A DNA stretch of 64,000 bases, taken from contig DIUR01000023.1 of the NCBI GenBank assembly GCA_002428265.1, positions 310,001-374,000 on the forward strand. The letters run 5' to 3'. The stretch's first letter is position 1. Each line of letters starts with the position of its first letter. A program made the translations under genes and the position numbers. The notes under the pieces were generated by a model. That model was not told where the DNA came from, searched no databases, and saw only the letters and a program-made list of their open reading frames with translations. Below are positions 9,386 through 17,898 of this stretch, piece by piece. Source of the DNA: Bacteriovoracaceae bacterium UBA6153. GTDB lineage: Bacteria; Bdellovibrionota; Bacteriovoracia; Bacteriovoracales; Bacteriovoracaceae.

Positions 9386-10939
9386 ATGATGAAAAATCTT
9401 AATGCATTTTTTATTGTAATGATCACAATGATTCTTTCAACTTCAGTAATGGCCCAGTCCATTCATGAAGATGATGTGATTCTTGAAAAGGTGTTTTTAC
9501 AATCTAACAGCCAGATTGTTATTCACAATAGAAAGAAATTAATAAACCTGACTGAATTTGTAAAAAAGAATGAACTTTTTGAAAATCTTAGAAAAAAGAG
9601 TGGCTCTTCAGCATTAACAAATGACGAAAGACAAATCATTAGAGAAGCATGGGCCGGACTTCTTTACCACCATTTACAACTTAACCACGTTATTAATAAT
9701 GTTTCTAATAGAGAAGAAACATTGAAAGATGATGCTTTTAGAAGTGATGAATATTTCACAATCGAGTATGCCGCTTTTCTTGCTCAATACAGTAGTGCAA
9801 TCGACTTTATTAGGGCCATGAGAAAAATTCCTTCCATCGATAAAGTTTTGAATGAACCAAATCTTGAAATTGGATTGGAGAAAAATACGTTCAAATCTTT
9901 CAAGTTTGATTATCTGAATATTGAGAAATATGCTGAGTTTTTTGCTCATCGTTTAGTTTTTATGAAAAAAGATATGGATGAACATATTTTGAATGAAGGT
10001 ATTAAAAAAGATGTACATTTAGTTTCAAAGTTTAACCGCGGTAAAGCTGCCGTTTATACTCTTAAGAACGCAGGTGCTATAACGACAAATATTCTATTTA
10101 AAATTTATTTTCCACTCCAAAAGAATATCTCAGAGTGGATGGGCGATGAGCGTGTTGCCCGTGGTGATGAATTTTTAATTACTCCTGAACAAATTAAACA
10201 GGTCCATTCCGAGCTTCGCGCTGGGGATGTTCTTATTGAACGACGTAATTGGTACGTATCAAATATCGGGCTGCCAGGCTTTTGGCCTCACGCGGCCTTA
10301 TATTTAGGTAGACCAGAAGAAAGAGCGTATCTTGAAGAAGATGAAGATGTAAAACAATGGGTAAGAGAAGAAGGACATTTAAGCGGAAGTTTTGAAGAGC
10401 TATTAAGAGCAAGATACCCGGATGTTTACGAAGAAAGCTTAGGAGTGGATAACCATGGTTATAAATACCGTGTACTCGAAGCAATGAGTGAAGGGGTCGT
10501 GTTTACAAGCTTAGAGCATTCGGCAGATGCAGACTCTCTGGCCGTTATCAGGCCTAAATTATCTACACTTGATATTGCAAAGGGACTTTTGGCGTCACTA
10601 AAGTATAAAGGCCGTCCTTATGACTTTAACTTTGACTTTAGAACAGACTCTGAAGTTGTATGCTCTGAGCTTATCTTCTATGCTTACCATCCAACAAAAG
10701 ATAAAAATGGAATCGACTTTCCTATAACGACAACTCTTGGGCGACCAGTTGTTACACCGAATAATATTATTAAGGATCTTGCAGAGAATTTTGGGTCAGA
10801 TAAACAACAATTTGATTTTATTTTATTTCTCGATGGTAACGATAAAAAAAGAGAAGCAACGTTTTCAACAATCGATGCTCTTAAGTCATCATGGAACCGT
10901 CCAAAATGGTTTATCTTTACTCAAAATAGATCGAAATAG
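9386..10939 (+). CDS. Exported permuted papain-like protein (YiiX/NlpC-P60 relative)
   Basis: A 517 aa exported protein with a signal peptide (residues 1-23) and an N-terminal helical region of about 240 residues. The C-terminal domain resembles the circularly permuted papain-like YiiX/YebB family (PF05708). LRAGDVLIERR precedes WPHAALYLG with the putative catalytic His302, and VVCSELIFYAY supplies the nucleophile Cys426, with the His-before-Cys order expected of the permuted fold. Such enzymes cleave amide or thioester bonds, possibly in peptidoglycan peptides or lipidated substrates. AAAGG precedes the tandem ATG start. The N-terminal extension is not recognised. Confidence 0.8.
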   Translation: MMKNLNAFFIVMITMILSTSVMAQSIHEDDVILEKVFLQSNSQIVIHNRKKLINLTEFVKKNELFENLRKKSGSSALTNDERQIIREAWAGLLYHHLQLNHVINNVSNREETLKDDAFRSDEYFTIEYAAFLAQYSSAIDFIRAMRKIPSIDKVLNEPNLEIGLEKNTFKSFKFDYLNIEKYAEFFAHRLVFMKKDMDEHILNEGIKKDVHLVSKFNRGKAAVYTLKNAGAITTNILFKIYFPLQKNISEWMGDERVARGDEFLITPEQIKQVHSELRAGDVLIERRNWYVSNIGLPGFWPHAALYLGRPEERAYLEEDEDVKQWVREEGHLSGSFEELLRARYPDVYEESLGVDNHGYKYRVLEAMSEGVVFTSLEHSADADSLAVIRPKLSTLDIAKGLLASLKYKGRPYDFNFDFRTDSEVVCSELIFYAYHPTKDKNGIDFPITTTLGRPVVTPNNIIKDLAENFGSDKQQFDFILFLDGNDKKREATFSTIDALKSSWNRPKWFIFTQNRSK

Positions 10940-10947
10940 TCGGGCAA

Positions 10948-10986
10948 TACCCAGGCACATAAACCTTACTTAAAAGTGCCTGGGTA
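10948..10986. repeat. Inverted repeat between the YiiX-like gene and cysE
   Basis: An 11 bp perfect stem (TACCCAGGCAC / GTGCCTGGGTA) with a 17-base loop. There is no T tract on either side, so it is not a classical intrinsic terminator. It lies 84 bases before the cysE start and could be part of its leader or an operator. Confidence 0.6.
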
Positions 10987-11069
10987 ATCAACAATTCAAG
11001 ATTTAAGATTCTATTCATTACTCAAGATTGAGAGTAAACTTGTATGGGCCTGTTGAAAAAAGGACATAC

Positions 11070-11915
11070 ATGAAATCTTTGTTTGAGCTAAAAACAACTA
11101 TTCACCCGGACCTTGTTGGTGAATCCACCTACATTAAATCAGATGTTATTAATTTCTTGGAAAGAAGTCTCGATATTATTTATCCAGGTAATGTCAGGAA
11201 AGTTTTTAAATCTGAAATTGAGTTAACTCAATATCAGCATGAAACCTGCCAGATTTTAAAAGGGATTTTAAATCTTCTGGGTGTTAAAAAGGCCGAGACT
11301 GAAACGATAGCAAAACACTTCAGTGAATCCATCAGAGAGATAGCTCAATTGGTCTATGGCGATGCTACTTCGCTTATTAGCGGAGACCCTTCAGCAACAG
11401 GTTTAACAGAAGTGATTTTAACTTACCCGGGGCTAGAAGCTATTGCAGCTCACAGGATTGCCCATGTTTTTTATAAGCATAAAGTTCCAATATTGCCCAG
11501 AGCTCTAAGTGAAATTATTCATGGAAGAACAGGAATTGATATTCACCCAGGAGCGCAGATAGGGGAGTCTTTTTACATTGATCATGGAACAGGAGTTGTC
11601 ATTGGAGAGACTGCCATCATTGGTAAAAATGTAAAAATTTATCAAGGGGTCACTATGGGCGCTTTGAGTGTTGAGAAAAATTTGGCCCAGAAAAAAAGGC
11701 ATCCTACGGTTGAAGACAATTGCATTATTTATTCTCATGCCACGATCTTAGGTGGAGAAACAGTCATCGGCCAAAATAGTGTTATCGGTGGAAACGTCTG
11801 GATAACAAAATCTATTCCAAGCGACTCTGTCGTTTACCATAAAAGTGAAGTTAAACTAAATCGTGCCCATAATCAGGCCCAAAATTTTGAAGAGGAATTA
11901 TCTTATGAAATATGA
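11070..11915 (+). CDS. cysE: Serine O-acetyltransferase
   Basis: Converts L-serine and acetyl-CoA to O-acetylserine, the first step of cysteine synthesis. The C-terminal left-handed beta-helix is typical: GIDIHPGAQIGESFYIDHG, GVVIGETAIIG and YQGVTMGALS, with the catalytic His in IDHG. The N-terminal helical domain is long (281 aa in total), as in EpsC-like SATs. I chose the ATG at 11070 because an AAAAGGA ribosome site lies just before it, rather than the in-frame TTG at 11028. The stop overlaps the start of cysK by 11 bases, so the pair is translationally coupled. Confidence 0.93.
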   Translation: MKSLFELKTTIHPDLVGESTYIKSDVINFLERSLDIIYPGNVRKVFKSEIELTQYQHETCQILKGILNLLGVKKAETETIAKHFSESIREIAQLVYGDATSLISGDPSATGLTEVILTYPGLEAIAAHRIAHVFYKHKVPILPRALSEIIHGRTGIDIHPGAQIGESFYIDHGTGVVIGETAIIGKNVKIYQGVTMGALSVEKNLAQKKRHPTVEDNCIIYSHATILGGETVIGQNSVIGGNVWITKSIPSDSVVYHKSEVKLNRAHNQAQNFEEELSYEI

Positions 11916-12828
11916 ATCAATTTTAGACACTATTGGAAACACTCCAGTTGTAAAATTATCTCGTCTTTTTCCTGAAGCTCAGAAAAAAGGGATTAATGTT
12001 TGGATTAAATTAGAAAAAACTAATCCTGGTGGATCAATTAAAGATCGTATCGGAAAGGCGATGATTGAAGATGCAGAAAAAAAAGGTCTTCTTAAAAAAG
12101 GATCAGTGATCATTGAGCCGACTTCAGGAAACACAGGAGTTGGTCTGGCGTTAGTGGCTGCTTCAAAGGGCTATAGACTTATTCTAACAATGCCAGAGAG
12201 TATGAGTGTTGAGAGAAGAAAAATTATGGCGCTTTATGGAGCTGAACTCGTTCTAACTCCAAAAGAAAAAGGCATGAAAGGGGCGATTGAAAGAGCGCGT
12301 GAACTTCTAACTGAAACTCCAAACTCATGGATGCCAATGCAATTTGAAAATCTTGCCAACGTGGAAATTCACCGTGAGACAACAGCAAAAGAAATCCTGG
12401 CAGATTTCCCGACAGGCCTTGATTACTTAATCACTGGAGTTGGTACTGGCGGACATATTACAGGTGCTGGAGAAGTTCTTCGCGCTAAATTTCCAAATCT
12501 TAAAATTTTTGCCGTAGAGCCGACTGATTCACCTGTTCTTTCAGGTGGAGCTCCAGGGCCACATGCTATTCAAGGAATTGGAGCGGGTTTTATTCCTTCT
12601 ATCATGAAAACAGAACTTTTATCTGGCATCGTTCAAATTGAAAAAGCAGAAGCTTTTGCTTTTGCCAAAGAAGTTGCAAAGATTGAAGGCATTCATGTCG
12701 GAATTTCTACTGGTGCAAGTTTAGCTGCTGTTGCAAAAAGCATTGCTGATATGCCAGCTAATAGCACTGTTTTAACTTTTGGTTACGATACAGGAGAGAG
12801 ATACCTTTCTATTGAAGGATTATTCTAG
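11905..12828 (+). CDS. cysK: Cysteine synthase A (O-acetylserine sulfhydrylase)
   Basis: PLP enzyme that condenses O-acetylserine with sulfide to make cysteine. The PLP lysine is Lys46 in NPGGSIKDRIG, the substrate loop is TSGNTG, and the PLP phosphate loop is GVGTGGHITG. Its 307 aa is the normal size. The start at 11905 follows AGAGGAA. An upstream in-frame ATG at 11863 would lie deep inside cysE and has no ribosome site. Overlap with cysE fits the known cysteine synthase complex of the two enzymes. The MFS gene starts 7 bases downstream. Confidence 0.96.
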   Translation: MKYESILDTIGNTPVVKLSRLFPEAQKKGINVWIKLEKTNPGGSIKDRIGKAMIEDAEKKGLLKKGSVIIEPTSGNTGVGLALVAASKGYRLILTMPESMSVERRKIMALYGAELVLTPKEKGMKGAIERARELLTETPNSWMPMQFENLANVEIHRETTAKEILADFPTGLDYLITGVGTGGHITGAGEVLRAKFPNLKIFAVEPTDSPVLSGGAPGPHAIQGIGAGFIPSIMKTELLSGIVQIEKAEAFAFAKEVAKIEGIHVGISTGASLAAVAKSIADMPANSTVLTFGYDTGERYLSIEGLF

Positions 12829-12835
12829 TTTTCTT

Positions 12836-14029
12836 ATGACAAATACTAAATTGCAAAAAGGCTTCATCATTCTCATGTCATTTGCCGTGGGAGTGATGGC
12901 CGCGAATCTTTATTATGCTCAACCCATTCTCTCTATGCTGGCCGCTTCTCTAGGCATGCGTCCTGATGCTGCTGGATTGGTGATGACCTTAACTCAGATT
13001 GGTTATGGTCTTGGTGTTCTCTTCATTGTTCCTTTAGGTGATTTAGTCGAAAATAAAAAACTTATTCTCACCATGATTGTTATGACCATTTTTGCTGAAC
13101 TCGCTATGGGATATGCTCAGTCACTAGTTCCATTCTTTATAGCTTCTATTTTGGCAGGAATCGGTGCTTCGGCCGTTCAGATCATTGTGCCTTATACAAC
13201 TCATCTTTTTGAGAAAAACCAAAGAGGGGCGATTATTGGAAGCCTGATGAGTGGCCTAATGTTGGGAATAATGTTGTCTCGACCGATGGCCAGTTTGATG
13301 ACAGATATGGTTTCATTGCATTCAATTTTTTATCTTTCAGCTGCGATCATGACATTACTTTTATGGAGGCTTGCTGTTGTTTTACCTCAAAGGCAACCCG
13401 AGGGCACAACACTTAAATACTCTCAGTTAATCTGGTCTATGAAACATCTGATTATGAATACTCCAACTCTTAGAAGAAGAGGAATGTATCAGGCCTGTAT
13501 GTTTGGTGCTTTTTGTTTGTTCTGGACAATTGTCCCACTTACTTTGGTAAATAATTTTGGCTTTTCTCAAAAAGGTGTCGCGCTCTTTGCGCTAGCTGGT
13601 CTTGCTGGAGCTGCTGTCGCACCTTACGCTGGAAAAATGGCCGACAGGGGTTTTGGCAGACGGGCAACTGTTCTGGCCTTTGTTTCAGCAATTATCTCTT
13701 TTGTGGCCGGGCACTTTATAGAATCTAATACAACACTTTCAATTATCGCTTTAATGCTTACAGCGAATCTTTTAGATGCAGGTGTTTCGGCCCATCTCGT
13801 TTTAGGCCAAAGAGCAGTGTTTATGATAGACCCAAAAAATCAAAGCAGACTCAATGGACTTTATCTGGCCATCATTTATGTTGGTGGAGCTATTGGTTCA
13901 GCGCTTGGTGTCTGGGCATTCATGTACGGCGGATGGGGATTTGCGACGATGATAGGAATGATTTTTCCTGTGGCCGCATTAATTCTTATTCTCACAGAAG
14001 CAAAGTTTGGTTATCAAGAGGCCTATTAG
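12836..14029 (+). CDS. MFS transporter
   Basis: Inner-membrane major facilitator of 397 aa with about 12 helices. The first helix ends in the NLYYAQPIL motif seen in a family of drug/sugar-efflux-like MFS proteins. A Motif-A-like loop (PLGDLVENKKLIL) follows helix 2. The ATG at 12836 is 7 bases after the cysK stop, so it is probably the third gene of a cysE-cysK-MFS operon. That placement hints at export of cysteine or a related metabolite, which is inference only. Confidence 0.85.
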   Translation: MTNTKLQKGFIILMSFAVGVMAANLYYAQPILSMLAASLGMRPDAAGLVMTLTQIGYGLGVLFIVPLGDLVENKKLILTMIVMTIFAELAMGYAQSLVPFFIASILAGIGASAVQIIVPYTTHLFEKNQRGAIIGSLMSGLMLGIMLSRPMASLMTDMVSLHSIFYLSAAIMTLLLWRLAVVLPQRQPEGTTLKYSQLIWSMKHLIMNTPTLRRRGMYQACMFGAFCLFWTIVPLTLVNNFGFSQKGVALFALAGLAGAAVAPYAGKMADRGFGRRATVLAFVSAIISFVAGHFIESNTTLSIIALMLTANLLDAGVSAHLVLGQRAVFMIDPKNQSRLNGLYLAIIYVGGAIGSALGVWAFMYGGWGFATMIGMIFPVAALILILTEAKFGYQEAY

Positions 14030-14066
14030 TTGCCTCGATCTTTTAAATTAGATAAAGTGATTCAAG

Positions 14067-15257
14067 ATGAAACGCTCACCAATGCTTCCTATTTTTTTGA
14101 TCGTCTTAGTTGATGTCCTGGGACTCACTATTATTCTGCCACTTCTTCCTTTTTATTCGGAGAGTCTCGGTGCTACACCATTTGTTGTAGGAATGATCGT
14201 TGCGGTCTACGGCCTTTGTCAGTTTATTGCCGGCCCCATCTTAGGACAAATGTCTGATAAGGTAGGAAGAAAAAAAATATTAGTCTTTAGCCAGATTGGA
14301 ACGTGCATTGGATTTATTATTCTCGCTTTTTCAAACAGTCTCTTTTGGATTTTTCTTGCGAGAATTATTGATGGACTGACAGCGGGAAATATTTCAGTTG
14401 CCCAGGCCTACATTTCTGATGTGACTACGCCTGAAAATAGAACAAAAGCTTTTGGCATGCTGGGCTCTGCTTTTAGTTTGGGATTTATCATAGGTCCTGC
14501 TCTGTCAGGATTGCTCGCAAAATACGGGCCTCATTATCCCATCATGCTTGCGGCCTTTTTATCTTTTATAAGTATCATGGCCACTCTTACAATTTTGCCC
14601 AATACTGAGATTCTCGCTTCAAGTGAGCCGAGAAATAAATTTGCAGCTAAGAATATCCATAAATATTTAAATACCAAAGAAGTTGCACCTCTACTGTTGC
14701 AGTTTTTTGCTTTCATTTTTTCTTTTTCATTCTTTATGTCGGGCTTTGCCATGTTTTGTGGTGAGAAGTTTTTCTTTGAAGGAAAACATTTTGGGGCAGA
14801 GCAGGTGGGATGGATTTTTACCTTCATAGGATGTTTAAGTTTGATCGTGCAACTTGGATTACTCAAACGTTTGAGTGATTTCATGGGCGAGAAGAAACTT
14901 ATTTTCTGTGGTTTTATTGCGATGAGTTTAGGATATTTCTTTGTGGGAGAAATCTCTACGTTACCTTTTCTACTTGCAGCATTAGTTCTTAATACATTCG
15001 GAAGCTCAGTTTTAAGACCATCGATCACCAGTCAAATTACTAAAAATGTCCCTCGTCACCAACAGGGTGCCATTCTTGGCGTTACTCAATCTCTTCAATC
15101 ATTTTCTCAAATCGTGGCCCCTCTTATTGGTGGGTATTTAATTGGTACAGGACACTTAAGTGCATGGGCATGGACAGCTTCCTTCATTGCATTTTTAGGA
15201 ATTGTTCTTATGTTCTTTCAAAATCGCACCGTCAAAAATCCAGCACTCACTCCTTAA
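14067..15257 (+). CDS. MFS efflux transporter (TetA/multidrug-like)
   Basis: A 396 aa MFS protein with 12 predicted helices. The N-terminal pattern FLIVLVDVLGLTIILPLLPFY and Motif A GQMSDKVGRKKIL match the TetA/DHA1 group of drug:proton antiporters. Motif C (GSAFSLGFIIGPALSGLLA) is characteristic of antiporters. It follows the previous MFS gene by 37 bases in the same direction. There is no adjacent tet-type repressor, so a specific drug cannot be assigned. Confidence 0.87.
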   Translation: MKRSPMLPIFLIVLVDVLGLTIILPLLPFYSESLGATPFVVGMIVAVYGLCQFIAGPILGQMSDKVGRKKILVFSQIGTCIGFIILAFSNSLFWIFLARIIDGLTAGNISVAQAYISDVTTPENRTKAFGMLGSAFSLGFIIGPALSGLLAKYGPHYPIMLAAFLSFISIMATLTILPNTEILASSEPRNKFAAKNIHKYLNTKEVAPLLLQFFAFIFSFSFFMSGFAMFCGEKFFFEGKHFGAEQVGWIFTFIGCLSLIVQLGLLKRLSDFMGEKKLIFCGFIAMSLGYFFVGEISTLPFLLAALVLNTFGSSVLRPSITSQITKNVPRHQQGAILGVTQSLQSFSQIVAPLIGGYLIGTGHLSAWAWTASFIAFLGIVLMFFQNRTVKNPALTP

Positions 15258-15300
15258 TTGGCCCTTTTTTCTTACTTAAAATCACATTTAGAAGAAATGC

Positions 15301-15321
15301 TTGTCAGAGCTTTCCTGACAA
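15301..15321. repeat. Inverted repeat upstream of the trypsin gene
   Basis: Perfect 7 bp arms TTGTCAG / CTGACAA separated by 7 bases, 50 bases before the trypsin start. It has no T tract. It could be an operator or a weak 3' hairpin of the MFS transcript. Confidence 0.45.
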
Positions 15322-15370
15322 TTAAGAATTTAGCTAACAAATCTAACACAAAACTAACAGTGAGATTCTT

Positions 15371-16141
15371 ATGAAAATGATTTTCTTAATTTTGGCAACA
15401 GTGACAATGACGTCAGCAACTGCCGCAACTCTTAAAGTAACACCAAAAATCGTTGGTGGAATTGAAGTACTTCCAACAACTGATACATCTTTCGTAGTAA
15501 GCATTGGTGGTGGATGTGCTGGTAGCATCATCGACGCAAAATGGATTCTAACAGCAGCTCACTGTAAGTCGCTTTTCAAAAGTGCAGTAACAGGTGGAAG
15601 CATTGCTCTTAGAGGAAATGATAGAGTGAAATTGACTGTTCTTAGATCAATCGTTCACCCTAAGTATTCTGGAAGCTCAAACGACTTCGCACTTCTTGAA
15701 CTTGCTACTCCAATCGATTTCGCAGCTAACCCAAAATTAGGTGCAATTTCAATTGCTGACTCTAACCTTGAAACTTCAGGTGGACTAGAAGACGGCACAA
15801 TGACAACTGCATACGGATGGGGTGTAACTCGTGAAAACGGAAGCCAGCCATCAATCATGAGAGAAGTTGATCTTCCACTTGTTAGCCGTGAAAGAGCAAA
15901 CGCTCCATCTGCTTACAATGGTAAAATTGACAACTCAATGATCGCTGCTGGATTTGATGAAGGCGGAAAAGATTCATGTCAAGGTGATAGCGGTGGACCA
16001 CTTATTACAAAAGAAAACGGAGTTAAAACTCTTGTTGGTGTAGTGAGCTGGGGACAAGGTTGTGCTAGAGCTAAGAAATACGGTATCTATTCAAACGTAG
16101 CTTCTGCTCACGAGTGGATCAGAACTGAAATGTCTAAATAA
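15371..16141 (+). CDS. Secreted trypsin-like serine protease (S1 family)
   Basis: Secreted chymotrypsin-fold protease of 256 aa. A signal peptide (about residues 1-19) is followed by a short propeptide and the classical mature start IVGG at 27-30. The triad is His64 (TAAHC), Asp105 (NDFALLEL) and Ser207 (GDSGGP). Asp201, six residues before the serine, corresponds to Asp189 of trypsin and predicts cleavage after Lys or Arg. The Cys49/Cys65 pair and later cysteines fit S1 disulfides. A strong terminator follows. A secreted trypsin suits a predatory or proteolytic lifestyle. Confidence 0.95.
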   Translation: MKMIFLILATVTMTSATAATLKVTPKIVGGIEVLPTTDTSFVVSIGGGCAGSIIDAKWILTAAHCKSLFKSAVTGGSIALRGNDRVKLTVLRSIVHPKYSGSSNDFALLELATPIDFAANPKLGAISIADSNLETSGGLEDGTMTTAYGWGVTRENGSQPSIMREVDLPLVSRERANAPSAYNGKIDNSMIAAGFDEGGKDSCQGDSGGPLITKENGVKTLVGVVSWGQGCARAKKYGIYSNVASAHEWIRTEMSK

Positions 16142-16156
16142 TTATTGCTAATATTG

Positions 16157-16188
16157 ACTGCGCCCGACCTGTTTGGGCGCAGTTTTTT
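16157..16188 (+). terminator. Intrinsic terminator after the trypsin gene
   Basis: Nine-base-pair stem ACTGCGCCC / GGGCGCAGT with a 9-base loop, running into a T6 tract 16 bases after the stop codon. Confidence 0.93.
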
Positions 16189-16265
16189 CCTACTTCCTCA
16201 ATAGTTTGCATCCTAAACCATATTCCATTAAAATTAATTACTATCTAAACCCTGGGGCTTTCTCA

Positions 16266-16700
16266 ATGAAAACACTCCTGCTTTTAAGCACAATATTTAT
16301 ACTTAACAATCAAGCTTCTGCAGCTCTTACAGGTGCTTATGATTTAGTTAAAGGTCCAAGTGAATGCCCATCAGGTGTCATCGATATCAAGACTGATGAA
16401 AAATCAAAAGAGAGAACACTGATTTTTGGAAGTAGGCACTCGTGGTTTTTGAATGACAAAAGTTTGTCACAAACCACTGAAGTGGTAGAGCAAGGCTGTT
16501 CATATACTCTTGATTATGAATTAACAGAAACAGCGTTCAAATCAAAAACAACCAGAGCGAAGTGTCCTAAAAAATCTGAAAATTCAGTTATCAAAGAATC
16601 TCTTGTGATGAAAGAAAATACTCTTACATATAGCTACAGTTCATTACCTGCAATTGGAAAGTCCTCAACTTTTAATTGCACATACAATAGATCAAAATAA
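16266..16700 (+). CDS. Small secreted protein, unknown function
   Basis: A 144 aa protein from the ATG at 16266, where a signal peptide (KTLLLLSTIFILNNQASA) begins. The longer open frame to 16173 runs back through the upstream terminator and is unlikely. The mature part holds four cysteines (ECPSG, GCSYTL, AKCPKK, FNCTYN) and a lipocalin-like beta pattern, but no family was recognised. The stop is directly followed by the ATG of the lytic-transglycosylase-like gene, implying coupled translation. Confidence 0.72.
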   Translation: MKTLLLLSTIFILNNQASAALTGAYDLVKGPSECPSGVIDIKTDEKSKERTLIFGSRHSWFLNDKSLSQTTEVVEQGCSYTLDYELTETAFKSKTTRAKCPKKSENSVIKESLVMKENTLTYSYSSLPAIGKSSTFNCTYNRSK

Positions 16701-17468
16701 ATGAGTGAGTTGTTACTAATTATTTTTTCAAGTCTTAATCTTTGGGCAGCTGATCCTTCTGCTTGTCGTTCATCTTCGGCCAGTGGATTAAAATCTTGTA
16801 TCCAGGAATTTAGTAGAACGACTAAAACGATTTCTAAGGTAGGAGTTCCCCCTCAATCATGTCAGGCGCACCTAAACTCAGCAGATGCTAATTGTCCACC
16901 GCTTGCAGAAGAGTTCAGCCAGAAAGCAGCTAACTGCGAAGGCTTTATTAGAAGTGATGGGGAGTATGGAAGCTGGGGAAAAGAAATCGTTTCATATTTT
17001 GATGAAAAAGGTGAATCAGCAATATTCTTTGATAAGGATCTTGCGGGAATGCAAAATGGAATCAGCGCTTGTCCTAACTGGAGCTCAATGAGCACTGATG
17101 AGAAAAAACATTTTTGGGTGTGGGTAATGGCCTCTATCGCTCATGTTGAATCTACTTGTAAGCCAGATGCCAGAAATTCATCCGCAACCAATGGCGTAGC
17201 AGTTGGACTTCTTCAATTGGATGAAAGATTGGCACAAAGAAAGTGGAGAGGTCCCAACTGTGCGGCCAAACAAGTGACTGGAGCAAAAGAAAATCTTCGT
17301 TGCGGACTCGATATTGTAGAAGAGTTACTAAAAGGTAAGGAAGGCGAGTATAAGTCCAATGGGCAGATCTGGGGAGCTAGGTCCAGCTCTTACTGGGAGC
17401 ATTTGAGAAAGAAAGACGGTGGTGAAATATCTGACCTGATTGCTTTAAATCCCTTCTGTAAAAAATAA
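16701..17468 (+). CDS. Secreted lytic transglycosylase-like protein
   Basis: A 255 aa exported protein with a short signal peptide (residues 1-16, LLLIIFSSLNLWAA). The segment SIAHVESTC (Glu150) followed by GVAVGLLQLDE (169-175) matches the catalytic Glu-Ser and GLLQ motifs of goose-lysozyme/SLT-type transglycosylases, which cut glycan strands of peptidoglycan. Eight or more cysteines suggest disulfide bonding outside the cytoplasm. Translation probably depends on coupling to the preceding gene, since no ribosome site is visible. The family call is motif based. Confidence 0.75.
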   Translation: MSELLLIIFSSLNLWAADPSACRSSSASGLKSCIQEFSRTTKTISKVGVPPQSCQAHLNSADANCPPLAEEFSQKAANCEGFIRSDGEYGSWGKEIVSYFDEKGESAIFFDKDLAGMQNGISACPNWSSMSTDEKKHFWVWVMASIAHVESTCKPDARNSSATNGVAVGLLQLDERLAQRKWRGPNCAAKQVTGAKENLRCGLDIVEELLKGKEGEYKSNGQIWGARSSSYWEHLRKKDGGEISDLIALNPFCKK

Positions 17469-17499
17469 TCTAATCATTTCACTACCATTATAAATTTAA

Positions 17500-17516
17500 T
17501 CTATCGTATCGATAGA
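17500..17516. promoter_or_regulatory. Palindrome upstream of the 17596 gene
   Basis: Seven-base arms TCTATCG / CGATAGA with a 3-base centre, 80 bases before the ATG. It is a candidate operator with no known factor. Confidence 0.4.
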
Positions 17517-17595
17517 AAGAAAGTATTTTTTAATTATCAAAAAGAGGACGATACTGACTCCAGAGGCAATCTTAAACCTTTTAGAGGAAAAAAAT

Positions 17596-17853
17596 ATGAA
17601 AATGAAAATCTTGGCCCTAGCACTTATGTCCCTTGTTATCAGTTCGCAAGCATTTGCTCAAAGTGCACTTCGCGCAGATGAAGCAGCTAAACATCCTGAG
17701 CAGTACAGACTAGGAGACTCGAACGATTTACAGGATGATCAACTAAAAATTGATCAAGCTAAGATGTGTGAATTTCAGAGTGAATCGAGCTCTCAAAAAC
17801 ATCAGCAAAATATTCTTAAAAAACATTTGATTAAAAACTCAGATTATATTTAA
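17596..17853 (+). CDS. Small secreted protein, unknown function
   Basis: An 85 aa protein with a clear signal peptide (KMKILALALMSLVISSQAFA, cleavage near 21). The mature 64 residues are hydrophilic, with one cysteine (KMCEF) and many Gln/Asp/Lys. No family was recognised. GAGGAAAAAA precedes the ATG, and a terminator directly follows the stop, so it is a single-gene unit. Confidence 0.68.
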   Translation: MKMKILALALMSLVISSQAFAQSALRADEAAKHPEQYRLGDSNDLQDDQLKIDQAKMCEFQSESSSQKHQQNILKKHLIKNSDYI

Positions 17854-17866
17854 TGATTTTTTTATT

Positions 17867-17898
17867 ATAGGCCTTGTGAATGCAAGGCCTATTTTTTT
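17867..17898 (+). terminator. Intrinsic terminator after the 17596 gene
   Basis: Ten-base-pair stem ATAGGCCTTG / CAAGGCCTAT with a 6-base loop and a T7 tract. Its 3' arm overlaps the stop codon of the convergent SIP gene. Confidence 0.93.

Noticed and set aside
11863..11904. Longer N-terminus for cysK from 11863
   Set aside because: It has no ribosome site and lies in cysE. The standard start (MKYESILDTIGN) is at 11905.
14534..15028. A 164 aa frame on the minus strand inside the second MFS gene
   Set aside because: It is the antisense shadow of a well-supported transporter and is very rich in Lys/Ser/Pro, with no ribosome site or family match.
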